Notes: generated by a model from the letters alone, not told the origin. A stretch of 54,527 nt of DNA from Firmicutes bacterium UBA6113 (GCA_002422545.1 DIWF01000035.1:3452-57978); one strand, 5' to 3'. Numbered from the stretch's first letter, positions 26,351 to 34,420 are shown. Program-made: numbers and translations.

Positions 26351-27157
26351 ATGGCTGAAAAAAGAAGCAACAGACAAAAAAAAAAGAAAAAGAAGAAAAA
26401 ATTCAGAAAGCTATTTATAAGTACAGCAGCTTTTATTACAGCTGCTGTAGTTGTTGTTTTTTGCCTTTATTACGTATATTTTGAAACACCTTATTTTGAA
26501 ATTGCTCAGGTTCATGTTGCTGGAAACTTATTGTACCAGAAAGATTACATCATAGAACAATCACACATTGATGAGAGAGAAAGATTATTTTCAGTTGACA
26601 GGGCAAAGGTAAAAGAAAATCTTGAAAAAGAGATTTACGTGGAAAACGCTCGTGTAGTTTACGAGCTGCCCAACAAAATATATATTGAAATAAAAGAAAG
26701 AGTAGAGAAATATCAGATACATTACAACAATGAATATATTGTTACAGACAAGAGTGGCATAGCCCTTCGTACATCATCTGAAAAAAACGACCTTTTGACT
26801 ATTGAAAGTTTGACTGATGTATTATACAATATAGGAAATACAGCAGAATTTACGGGCATAGACAATATTAACAGTATTTTTGACACTATAGAATACCTGA
26901 AAGTAGAATTCGGCAGTGAAACAATAAAGGACATTACAGTCTGCAAGGACAACAGCGTTATGATAAATACCGAATACGGCACTGTGATTAGAATAAAGCT
27001 GGGTGAGGACATAAAATATCAGATTGTGTTTGCCATGAAAATTATAAACGAAAGACTTAATAACAACATGACAGTTGTTTCAGGTTTAATAGATTTTACC
27101 AAGGGGGACAGTCCGGTGTACATAGAGGACTATAAAATGGAGGATTACAATGAGTAA
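26351..27157 (+). CDS. ftsQ: Division protein FtsQ/DivIB
   Basis: Bitopic divisome protein that links FtsL/DivIC and regulates septal synthesis. The 268 residues start with a very lysine-rich cytoplasmic tail (about 5-24), one membrane segment (about 26-46), then a POTRA domain (about 49-117, starting FEIAQVHVAGN and ending with IYIEIKERV) and a FtsQ/DivIB beta domain. It overlaps the next gene by 8 bases. Confidence 0.92.
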   Translation: MAEKRSNRQKKKKKKKKFRKLFISTAAFITAAVVVVFCLYYVYFETPYFEIAQVHVAGNLLYQKDYIIEQSHIDERERLFSVDRAKVKENLEKEIYVENARVVYELPNKIYIEIKERVEKYQIHYNNEYIVTDKSGIALRTSSEKNDLLTIESLTDVLYNIGNTAEFTGIDNINSIFDTIEYLKVEFGSETIKDITVCKDNSVMINTEYGTVIRIKLGEDIKYQIVFAMKIINERLNNNMTVVSGLIDFTKGDSPVYIEDYKMEDYNE

Positions 27158-27860
27158 GTTGTGGCAAAAGGTAATGCTGTTTGCTATAAGTTTGGTTCTA
27201 GGAGTTGTTTGCATGACGCAAATAAGAACAACAAACAATGTTCTGGGAAATGAAGACCCTAAGGACATGGCAAGCCAGCTTGATAATGAGCTGGCAGAGC
27301 TGACTCTTCAGAAAAATGAACTGAGGGAAGAGCTTGATGCCTTGAAACAAACAGCAAAGGAAAATGAAGAGATTTATGATGCAAAAGAGGCGGAACTTGA
27401 GAGATTGAAGGAAGAACTTGCAAATCAGCAGATTTTATCCGGTTATTATGAAGTGAAAGGGCCGGGAACAATAATCACCATTGATTCCGAACCTAATTCC
27501 TATGTGAGTCTGGCGTCAAGCCATCAGTACATTCTGGCGCTGATCAGTTATTTAAATAATGCCGGTGTTGAGGCAATATCCATCAACGGGCAGAGATACA
27601 CAAACTATACTGAAATAGTGCCTGTTCTAGACCACATCAATGTTAACGGTGTAGCATTGGTGCTTCCGCTGGAAATAAGGGCCATAGGCAATTCCAGAAC
27701 AATAGATGCATCACTTAATTTTGTAGGAGGAATAGTGTCTCAGTTGAGCCAGATAGGATATACAATCGAAACAGAAAATTCTTCCGAAATATTCATCAAC
27801 AAGTACGATGGTGAAAAAGAATTCAAGTATGCTGTTCCAATTACCTTAGATGAAGAATGA
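27150..27860 (+). CDS. DUF881 membrane-anchored protein (YlxW/YlxX-like), first copy
   Basis: The function is not known. The 236 residues have an N-terminal membrane anchor or signal (about 5-24), a coiled coil (about 40-98) and a C-terminal DUF881 domain (about 104-233) containing the family motif GVEAISINGQRYT. Bacillus has the DUF881 genes ylxW and ylxX at the same place, between divIB and sbp. It overlaps ftsQ by 8 bases and the next DUF881 gene by 4, so the set is translated together, suggesting an envelope or division role. Confidence 0.85.
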   Translation: MSKLWQKVMLFAISLVLGVVCMTQIRTTNNVLGNEDPKDMASQLDNELAELTLQKNELREELDALKQTAKENEEIYDAKEAELERLKEELANQQILSGYYEVKGPGTIITIDSEPNSYVSLASSHQYILALISYLNNAGVEAISINGQRYTNYTEIVPVLDHINVNGVALVLPLEIRAIGNSRTIDASLNFVGGIVSQLSQIGYTIETENSSEIFINKYDGEKEFKYAVPITLDEE

Positions 27861-28588
27861 GATCGGGGGAGATTCACATAAAACTAAAGACGATGAATAT
27901 AATCATTTTTGTTTTGGTTTTTACAGTGTCTGCTGCAATTGTAAACGGAGCAGATGCAGATGTTGATGAAAATACAATTTATGCACTTAAAAACTTAAAT
28001 AATTATGAAAAAAATGTAAAAGATATGCGCGGAGTTGTTAAAAATCTCCAGGATGAAGTTTTATACGAAAAAAGTCAGGCACAGGACTTAGATGACGACA
28101 ATTTTCTTGATCTGATGATAGAAGTCAATCATCAGATTGAAGAATTGAAATTTTACAACGGCTTTACAGATGTAAGAGGTCCGGGAATAATGCTAAGGGT
28201 TTCGGACAGTACAAGTGATGACGAGAACCTTGATATTATGGATAAAATAGTGCATGATGTTGATATAACAGTGCTTCTCAATGATTTGAAAAGTGCAGGA
28301 GCAGAAGCAATTGATGTTAACGGCAAAAGAATAGTAAACATTTCAGAGGTAGTATGTGCCGGACCGGTACTTAAAATAAACGGAGAAGCAGTGCCTGCTC
28401 CTTTTGTAATAAGAGCCGTGGGGGACCAGGAAAACTTGTACAACGTTGTTACTGAAGAAGGAACATACGCCTATGACCTGAAAAACAAATATGGGATGGA
28501 AGTTGCGGCTATAATGAGCTACAATCTTGTAATACCAAAGTTTTACGGAATAAATTCCGAGAATAAATTTGCGCAGAGCGCAGAATAA
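27857..28588 (+). CDS. DUF881 membrane-anchored protein, second copy
   Basis: Paralogue of the preceding gene (243 aa). A membrane segment at about 13-32 is followed by a coiled-coil stretch and the DUF881 domain (about 100-235) with GAEAIDVNGKRIVN. Function unknown. The ATG at 27857 overlaps the previous stop (ATGA). A GGGGGAG site lies just inside, so a start at a later in-frame codon, such as the ATG at 27893, is possible. Its position matches Bacillus ylxX. Confidence 0.83.
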   Translation: MRSGEIHIKLKTMNIIIFVLVFTVSAAIVNGADADVDENTIYALKNLNNYEKNVKDMRGVVKNLQDEVLYEKSQAQDLDDDNFLDLMIEVNHQIEELKFYNGFTDVRGPGIMLRVSDSTSDDENLDIMDKIVHDVDITVLLNDLKSAGAEAIDVNGKRIVNISEVVCAGPVLKINGEAVPAPFVIRAVGDQENLYNVVTEEGTYAYDLKNKYGMEVAAIMSYNLVIPKFYGINSENKFAQSAE

Positions 28589-28600
28589 GGGGTTGAAATA

Positions 28601-28945
28601 ATGATTTATGTAGTTGCAGGCCTGGTGCTTGGAGTAGTTGCAGGATTGAATTTAAATTTAGCGTATAGTCCTGAATATTCAGTATATATAGCTCTTGCAG
28701 TATTGGCAATATTAAACACGATTTTCAATATGTTGTCAGAAAGTTTAGAAGGAGACTTAACTCCTGTAAAAAGCGGTGTTTTTTTAGCAAGTGACCTGTT
28801 ATTTGGCTTGTTTTTAGCATATGTGGGAGAGCAGCTTGGGCTTCCTGTTTACCTTGCAGCAGTATTCGCTTTTGGAAATAATATTTATAAAAAGTTAAGA
28901 ATTATGATAGACTTTTGGCTTGAAAAATATAATAAAAACAAGTAA
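28601..28945 (+). CDS. sbp: Small basic membrane protein (DUF1290)
   Basis: A 114-residue protein with three membrane segments (about 3-25, 29-47 and 60-92), matching the Sbp/DUF1290 family in length and in the start MIYVVAGLVLGVVAGL. The function is unknown. In Bacillus it sits after ylxX and before ftsA; here ftsZ comes next. RBS GGGG, 12 bases after the DUF881 gene. Confidence 0.88.
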   Translation: MIYVVAGLVLGVVAGLNLNLAYSPEYSVYIALAVLAILNTIFNMLSESLEGDLTPVKSGVFLASDLLFGLFLAYVGEQLGLPVYLAAVFAFGNNIYKKLRIMIDFWLEKYNKNK

Positions 28946-28981
28946 ACTAATTAAAAATGTGTATGAAAATTAATAAATATG

Positions 28982-28990
28982 TGATATAAT
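28982..28990 (+). promoter_or_regulatory. Extended -10 promoter of ftsZ
   Basis: TGA-TATAAT with no clear -35 box. It would give ftsZ its own transcript with a leader of about 43 bases. Confidence 0.5.
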
Positions 28991-29040
28991 ATTTTTTATA
29001 ATGGATAAGAAAAATTTTCTCTCGTTTAGGAGGTCAATAT

Positions 29041-30117
29041 ATGTTTCAATTTGAAGAACCATCAGAAAGACTGGCAAATATTAAAGTAATCGGCGTCGGA
29101 GGCGGCGGCAATAATGCAGTAAATAGAATGATTGAAGCTGGCGTAAGAGGCGTTACATTTATAAGTGTTAATACGGACAAGCAGGCATTATACTCATCAA
29201 AAGCGGAAATCAAATTTCAGATAGGCGAAAAATTAACAAACGGTCTTGGTGCGGGTTCTAAACCTGAAATAGGCGAAAAGGCTGCTGAAGAAAACAAGGC
29301 TGATATATCAGAACTTGTAGAAGGAGCAGACATGGTGTTCATCACTGCCGGTATGGGCGGCGGCACCGGAACAGGAGCGGCTCCTTACATTGCAGGTGTT
29401 GCAAAAGAACAGGGAATACTAACCGTAGCCGTTGTTACAAAGCCATTCATGTTCGAAGGCAAGAACAGAATGAAAAATGCTGAAACAGGTCTTAAAAAGC
29501 TCAAAGAAAATATTGATACTCTTGTGGTTATACCAAACGACAAACTTCTGGAAATATCAGACAAGAAAACTACAATGCTTGAAGCATTCACATTGGCAGA
29601 CGATGTTTTAAGACAAGGTATACAAGGCATTTCAGATCTTATCGCTATTCCTGCAATCATGAACCTTGACTTTGCCGATGTTGAAACAATAATGTCAGGA
29701 CAAGGTCTTGCTCACATGGGAATCGGACAGGCAACCGGAGAAAACAGAGCTCTCAATGCTGTTAAGCAGGCTATCCAAAGTCCTCTTCTTGAAACAAGCA
29801 TAAACGGAGCAAGAGGGGTTCTCTTAAATATTACAGGCGGCACAAGCATGGGAATTCATGAAGTGAATGAAGCAGCCAAACTGATAGAAGAAGCTGCTGA
29901 TCCGGAAGCAAATATCATATTTGGAGCAAATATTGATGAATCAGTTGGAGACACCATTAAAATAACTGTTATTGCTACAGGTTTTGGTGAAAACAATGCC
30001 GCAGACTCCAAAACAGCAAAGGTTGAAGGTGCAAAAGCCGGTAAGGAAGAAAAACCGGGCAAGGACAGCAATCCATTTGATTTCACAATTCCAAATTTCC
30101 TAAACAAGAAAAACTAA
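29041..30117 (+). CDS. ftsZ: Tubulin-like division protein FtsZ
   Basis: GTPase that forms the Z-ring (358 aa). It has the N-terminal VIGVGGGGNNAVNRM loop (about 16-30), the tubulin signature GGGTGTG (106-112) and the T7 loop NLDFADVET. A variable acidic-basic linker (about 317-342) is followed by the conserved C-terminal peptide FTIPNFLNKK, which docks membrane anchors. No ftsA precedes it. The start follows AGGAGG by 6-7 bases. Confidence 0.98.
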   Translation: MFQFEEPSERLANIKVIGVGGGGNNAVNRMIEAGVRGVTFISVNTDKQALYSSKAEIKFQIGEKLTNGLGAGSKPEIGEKAAEENKADISELVEGADMVFITAGMGGGTGTGAAPYIAGVAKEQGILTVAVVTKPFMFEGKNRMKNAETGLKKLKENIDTLVVIPNDKLLEISDKKTTMLEAFTLADDVLRQGIQGISDLIAIPAIMNLDFADVETIMSGQGLAHMGIGQATGENRALNAVKQAIQSPLLETSINGARGVLLNITGGTSMGIHEVNEAAKLIEEAADPEANIIFGANIDESVGDTIKITVIATGFGENNAADSKTAKVEGAKAGKEEKPGKDSNPFDFTIPNFLNKKN

Positions 30118-30123
30118 AATAAT

Positions 30124-30161
30124 GGGAGCCGTGAAGAATAATAATTCGAAGGCTCCTTTTT
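30124..30161 (+). terminator. Terminator after ftsZ
   Basis: GGAGCC (30125-30130) pairs with GGCTCC (30151-30156), with AAT/ATT pairing inside, followed by T5. Confidence 0.8.
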
Positions 30162-30242
30162 AGCTTGCATTATTAGATTGAATATGATATTCTTTTTAGG
30201 TTAAAAAAGAAAATTTAAAATATTATATATAAGGATGATTAA

Positions 30243-31847
30243 ATGATAACAGTAACAAATTTAAGCCTTCAATTTGGGGGAAGCAAACTTTTCAACGACG
30301 TAAATTTAAAATTTGTGCCGGGAAACTGCTATGGCGTAATTGGAGCCAATGGAGCAGGAAAATCAACTTTCCTGAAAATATTGTCAGGAGAAATTGACTA
30401 CACATCAGGAGAACTGTCAATTCCAAACAATGTAAGAATGTCCGTGCTGAAACAGGACCACTTCATGTATGATGAATTTGCTGTAATGGAAACAGTTATG
30501 ATGGGAAACAAGAGATTGTATGATGTTATGAAGGAAAAAGACGCTCTTTATGCAAAAGAAGAGTTTACTGACGAGGACGGAGTTAGAGCTTCGGAGCTTG
30601 AAGGTGAATTTGCAGAAATGAACGGCTGGGATGCAGAGACAGAAATTGCTCAGATTCTTCAGGGCCTTGGAGTAGGTTCAGATCTTCATTATTCTTACAT
30701 GAGAGATTTAAACGGTGGTGACAAGGTGAAAGTAATGCTTGCACAGGCTTTGTTCGGAAGACCTGGAATAATACTGCTGGATGAGCCTACAAACAACTTA
30801 GATATTGAATCTATCAACTGGCTGGAAGATTTTCTTCTGGACTTTGAAGGACTTGTTATAGTTGTATCCCACGACAGACACTTTTTAAATACAGTGTGCA
30901 CACACATTGTAGATATTGATTACAAGAAAATCAGCATGTATGTAGGAAACTACGATTTCTGGTATGAATCAAGCCAGCTTATGCAGCAGCTCATGAGAGA
31001 CCAGAACAGAAAAAGAGAAGATAAAATAAAAGACTTACAGAACTTTATCCAGAGGTTCTCAGCAAACAAGTCAAAATCAAAACAAGCAACATCAAGAAGA
31101 AAGCTTCTTGATAAACTAGAAATAGAAGAAATGCCTTCTTCTTCAAGGAGATATCCATTTGTTAAGTTTACTCCGGACAGAGAAGTTGGAAATGAAATTC
31201 TAACAGTTGAAGGACTGTCAAAATCATTTGACGGCGTTGATGTACTGAAGAACATTTCATTCAGAGTGAACAGGGACGATAAAATAGCTTTTGTGGGAGA
31301 AAATGAACTTGCTCAAAGCACATTGTTCAAGATACTCGTAGGCGAAATGGAGCCGGATACCGGAACAATCAAATGGGGACAGACAATTACAAAATCATAC
31401 TTCCCCAAGGACAACTCCGAATTTTTCGATGGAGTAAATTTAAATCTTGTTGACTGGATGAGACAATATTCTGAAGATCAGTCTGAAAGTTTCCTGAGAG
31501 GATTCCTTGGCAGAATGCTGTTTTCAGGCGATGATGCTCTAAAACCTGCCAATGTATTGTCAGGAGGAGAAAGAGTGAGATGCATGCTTTCAAGAATGAT
31601 GTTATCAGGTTCAAACGTACTTGTTCTTGATCAGCCTACAAACCACTTGGATCTTGAGTCAATCACAGCCCTTAACAACGGCTTGATGGATTTTAAAGAA
31701 ATTGTGTTGTTTTCTTCACACGACCACCAGTTTATTCAGACTGTTGCAAACCGCATAATTGAACTTAATGAACAGGGAATGGTTGATATGGCCATGACTT
31801 ACGATGAGTATTTGGAAAGAAAAGAAAACAGACAGAGGGTGAGTTAA
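30243..31847 (+). CDS. ABC-F family ATPase (YbiT/YkpA-like)
   Basis: Soluble twin-ATPase protein (534 aa), no membrane segments, likely acting on the ribosome in translation or antibiotic protection. NBD1 has Walker A GANGAGKS (34-41), a variant signature LNGGD (156-160) and LLDEP with catalytic E181. A linker rich in basic residues (about 250-300) follows. NBD2 has a degenerate Walker A, GENELAQST (352-360), with Q in place of the lysine, an intact LSGGE (439-443), and DQPTNHLD (463-470) with Q in place of the catalytic glutamate. NBD2 is thus probably not hydrolytic. It overlaps the next ORF by one base. Confidence 0.88.
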   Translation: MITVTNLSLQFGGSKLFNDVNLKFVPGNCYGVIGANGAGKSTFLKILSGEIDYTSGELSIPNNVRMSVLKQDHFMYDEFAVMETVMMGNKRLYDVMKEKDALYAKEEFTDEDGVRASELEGEFAEMNGWDAETEIAQILQGLGVGSDLHYSYMRDLNGGDKVKVMLAQALFGRPGIILLDEPTNNLDIESINWLEDFLLDFEGLVIVVSHDRHFLNTVCTHIVDIDYKKISMYVGNYDFWYESSQLMQQLMRDQNRKREDKIKDLQNFIQRFSANKSKSKQATSRRKLLDKLEIEEMPSSSRRYPFVKFTPDREVGNEILTVEGLSKSFDGVDVLKNISFRVNRDDKIAFVGENELAQSTLFKILVGEMEPDTGTIKWGQTITKSYFPKDNSEFFDGVNLNLVDWMRQYSEDQSESFLRGFLGRMLFSGDDALKPANVLSGGERVRCMLSRMMLSGSNVLVLDQPTNHLDLESITALNNGLMDFKEIVLFSSHDHQFIQTVANRIIELNEQGMVDMAMTYDEYLERKENRQRVS

Positions 31848-32113
31848 TGAATAAAAAGTGTGCTCAGGAAATGAGTTTTGAGGATTTCAAAAATTCCATA
31901 AGCCCTGAAATGCTTAACGAACTGACAAAAATGAATATATCATACAACCGGGCATACAGTATATTTGAAGACATTCTCATGGAATCACATCTTGACGATG
32001 ATGAGGAAATGGGTACAATGGACAGTATTGTAAAGCACATAATACTTGATTATACAGATGAGATGCTGGCTGATGAGTTCTGTAAATATGAAACGGACTG
32101 GGAAGAACATTAA
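31847..32113 (+). CDS. Small acidic protein of unknown function, coupled to ABC-F gene
   Basis: I do not recognise this 88-residue protein. It is predicted soluble and helical, acidic at the C-terminus, with no signal or membrane segment. The start ATG shares one base with the ABC-F stop, so it is probably translated by coupling. Codon use looks like that of its neighbours. A terminator-like hairpin follows 14 bases later. A partner or regulator role for the ABC-F protein would be a guess. Confidence 0.65.
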   Translation: MNKKCAQEMSFEDFKNSISPEMLNELTKMNISYNRAYSIFEDILMESHLDDDEEMGTMDSIVKHIILDYTDEMLADEFCKYETDWEEH

Positions 32114-32127
32114 CAAAAGATAAAATT

Positions 32128-32415
32128 GAGGCGCCTATGGCGCCTCAGGTAGATGAGTAGCTTTCGACATTGTCATTCTGAGGGCGTAGCCCGAAGAATC
32201 TCATGTTTTCAATAAAGATGGGATCCCGCAGTTTCGCATACAAATTTATTTATTCGCTACCGCTCATATAAATTTGGTGCTCATTGCGAATGACCTACCG
32301 CTATTTTTCAGAAAAACACCTGAAAAATAGGGTTAGGGCAACTTTCACTATCGTTCAGGATGACAGCGTCGGAGTTTGTCAATAGTCTAAGGCGCCTATG
32401 GCGCTTTTCTGATTT
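32128..32415 (+). repeat. Family C repeat C2 flanked by duplicated terminator hairpins, with nested B3
   Basis: Hairpin copy 1, GAGGCGCC-TAT-GGCGCCTC (32128-32146), is followed by AGGTAGATGA, TGTCATTCTGAGGGCG, GAAGAATCTCAT and GGGATCC. Then comes an insert (B3), then TTCAGGATGACAGCGTCGG and TTTGTCAATAGTCTA, as in C1. Hairpin copy 2, AAGGCGCC-TAT-GGCGCTTT (32389-32407), is followed by a T-rich tract. The hairpins differ from those of C1 but match each other. No gene is seen in 32114-32751; the rest is the csp promoter region and leader. Confidence 0.78.
32227..32340 (-). repeat. Family B repeat, copy B3, inserted in C2
   Basis: Reverse orientation. It lies between GGATCC and TTCACT, which are adjacent in C1. 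Hairpins: CAAATTTAT (32241-32249) with ATAAATTTG (32268-32276), and CTATTTTTCA (32301-32310) with TGAAAAATAG (32321-32330). The centre has TGACCTACC, and the end is GGGTTAGGGCA. About 114 bases. Confidence 0.85.
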
Positions 32416-32588
32416 TTAAAATAGTTTTCTTTGCAAGTGTATATTTTTTGAAGGTTGTCAACTTATGTTATTATTATTCAGTTATGCAAATTTATAGACA
32501 CTTGCGGAAATGTTTGCAGAAAAGAGCCTTGTGTCGGAAAATAGTGTTTTATGACGTGAAAAATTTGTGCATGTTGGTTAAAATAATG

Positions 32589-32617
32589 TTGACAAATCTG
32601 AATTTCTATGGTATTCT
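32589..32617 (+). promoter_or_regulatory. Promoter of the cold-shock gene
   Basis: TTGACA (32589-32594), a 17-base spacer and TATTCT (32612-32617). The transcript would have a leader of about 125 bases, as is typical for cold-shock mRNAs whose leader folds with temperature. Upstream, GCAAGTGT near 32433 and ACACTTGC near 32498 form a distant inverted repeat. Confidence 0.75.
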
Positions 32618-32751
32618 TTAAGAGTATTACAGATGTATTTATAGATTTCACATGTTTTTAGATATTATATGTGTCACTGTATATAATATGTAAAAATGTG
32701 TGAATTTTTTTATACAATGGAATATAAATAATATTATTTAGGGAGGTACTC

Positions 32752-32952
32752 ATGGCTAAGGGTACAGTTAAATGGTTTAACTCAGAAAAAGGATTTGGAT
32801 TTATCACAAAGGAAGATGGAAATGACGTATTCGTACATTTCTCAGCAATCCAAGGAGACGGATTCAAGACTCTTGAAGAAGGTCAAAAAGTGAGCTTTGA
32901 CGTTACTCAAGGAAACAGAGGCGACCAAGCTGCTAACGTTACTAGAATATAA
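32752..32952 (+). CDS. Cold-shock protein (CspA/CspB family)
   Basis: RNA chaperone of 66 residues, a single cold-shock domain with RNP1 GFGFI (in KGFGFITKEDG) and RNP2 VFVHF, starting MAKGTVKWFNSEKG. Normal length. The start follows GGGAGG, behind a long leader and a strong promoter, with its own terminator, so it is a single-gene unit. Confidence 0.97.
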   Translation: MAKGTVKWFNSEKGFGFITKEDGNDVFVHFSAIQGDGFKTLEEGQKVSFDVTQGNRGDQAANVTRI

Positions 32953-32963
32953 CGAGCACAATG

Positions 32964-32991
32964 AAAACCGGGAAGCAATTCCCGGTTTTTT
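32964..32991 (+). terminator. Terminator after the cold-shock gene
   Basis: AAAACCGGGAA (32964-32974) pairs perfectly with TTCCCGGTTTT (32979-32989), loop GCAA, then T2-T6. Repeat B4 begins at its T-tract. Confidence 0.92.
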
Positions 32992-32992
32992 G

Positions 32993-33117
32993 TATGCCCT
33001 AACCCAATTTTATCGACCGTAGGGAGAATAAAATTGCTGGTAGGTCAACCGCAACGAATTCCCGATTTATGCGACCGTAGGGAGCAAATAAATCGGTGAA
33101 TGAGACTGGGTATGCCC
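32993..33117 (+). repeat. Family B repeat, copy B4, with a fragment after it
   Basis: Begins TATGCCCTAACCC at the terminator T-tract and ends GAGACTGGGTATGCCC. Hairpin 1: CAATTTTA (33005-33012) with TAAAATTG (33029-33036). Hairpin 2: CCGATTTAT (33062-33070) with ATAAATCGG (33088-33096). Loops contain CGACCGTAGGGAG. A partial copy (TTGACCCAATTTGTACGAGCGG) follows at about 33122-33150. Confidence 0.87.
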
Positions 33118-33184
33118 TGCATGACTTGACCCAATTTGTACGAGCGGCATCCTATAATAATCTGATGCTTCACAAAATGATTAA

Positions 33185-33412
33185 CTAATAAAAATATCCA
33201 AGCAGAAACACCACTCCTGCCATTATTGCAACAAATGCCGCAAAATAAGGAAGTATCAGTGAAAACACAGCCAGAATCATAGCCAGAACATCATTTTTTT
33301 CCAGCATTAATCCATCATGGTCAGCTGATTTTTCATTTGTATTTTCATGAGGTAAGTTAGCAAGTCTTATTTTTTCCAAATCTTCTTCAACTCTTGATTT
33401 TAAGAATAGCAT
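33185..33412 (-). CDS. Small membrane protein of unknown function at end of opp operon
   Basis: I do not recognise this 75-residue protein. An N-terminal soluble part (about 1-38) is followed by a hydrophobic hairpin (about 42-74) that could form two membrane segments. Its ATG lies directly next to the oppF stop, so it is coupled to the importer operon. It may be a small accessory or regulatory subunit; the evidence is position only. Confidence 0.6.
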   Translation of the reverse strand: MLFLKSRVEEDLEKIRLANLPHENTNEKSADHDGLMLEKNDVLAMILAVFSLILPYFAAFVAIMAGVVFLLGYFY

Positions 33413-34420
33413 TTAAAACACTCCATTCACTTTATGACACATTGAAAAATGTCCATCACTTATTTCCATGTATTCAGGTGTCTTTTCCCGGCATATGTCA
33501 TGAGTATAAGGACAGCGGGTGTGAAAACGGCAGCCTGAAGGCGGATTAGCAGGCGAAGGAATGTCTCCTTCCAATATAATGCGCTTCTTATTTTGTCTGA
33601 CAGACGGGTCGAATGATGGTGCTGCTGACAACAATGCTTCTGTATAAGGGTGAAGAGGATTTGTAAATATTTCTTTTTTGTTTCCTTTTTCTACTATTTG
33701 ACCAAGGTACATGACCGCAACTTCGTCGCTGATAAACTTTACCACAGACAAGTCATGTGAAATAAACAGATATGTCAGACCGAAATCTTCCTGAGCATCT
33801 TTTAATAGATTTATTATTTGAGACTGAATGGACACATCAAGAGCTGAAACAGCTTCATCGCATACGATAAATTCAGGATTTACTGCCAACGCCCTTGCAA
33901 TGCAGATGCGCTGACGCTGTCCACCTGAAAACTGATGAGGGTATCTATCTGCCTGTTCGGGAAACAATCCGCATCTCATGATTACTTCAATTGCTTTTTC
34001 TTTCATTTCTTTTTTTGTTTTAACAATGTTGTGCTGAAGCATGGCTTCTCCAACTATTTCATAAATGGGCAGCCTTGGATTCAATGAACTGTATGGATCC
34101 TGAAAAATAATCTGCATCTTTGTTCGCATGTGATTAATTTCGTTTTTATGCATTTTGTATATATTCTTTCCGTCATATTCAACAATACCATCTGTGGGGT
34201 CAAGAAGCCTCAGCATAGTTCTTCCAAGCGTAGATTTGCCGCAGCCTGATTCACCTACGATTCCCAGAACTTTCCCCTTTTTGATTTGAAATGAAACTCC
34301 GTCCACTGCCTTAACGCTGCCTGTTGAACGCTTAATGATTCCAGTCTTTATGGGGAAATACTTTCTTAAATTTTTTACGGTAACTAAACTATCAACCGCA
34401 TTTTCACTGTAAGAGCTCAT
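33413..34420 (-). CDS. oppF: Oligopeptide ABC importer ATPase (OppF/DppF type)
   Basis: Second ATPase of a peptide importer. The start is ATG 34420 (MSSYSEN), which overlaps the oppD stop as ATGA and has AGGAAG upstream; the 13 residues that could precede it lie inside oppD. The 335-residue protein has Walker A GESGCGKST, signature FSGGQRQRICIARAL, Walker B FIVCDEAVSALD and the C-terminal oligopeptide domain with CRFHTRCPYTHDIC cysteines that often bind an iron-sulphur cluster. Substrate (oligopeptide, dipeptide or other) is not determined. Confidence 0.92.
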   Translation of the reverse strand: MSSYSENAVDSLVTVKNLRKYFPIKTGIIKRSTGSVKAVDGVSFQIKKGKVLGIVGESGCGKSTLGRTMLRLLDPTDGIVEYDGKNIYKMHKNEINHMRTKMQIIFQDPYSSLNPRLPIYEIVGEAMLQHNIVKTKKEMKEKAIEVIMRCGLFPEQADRYPHQFSGGQRQRICIARALAVNPEFIVCDEAVSALDVSIQSQIINLLKDAQEDFGLTYLFISHDLSVVKFISDEVAVMYLGQIVEKGNKKEIFTNPLHPYTEALLSAAPSFDPSVRQNKKRIILEGDIPSPANPPSGCRFHTRCPYTHDICREKTPEYMEISDGHFSMCHKVNGVF

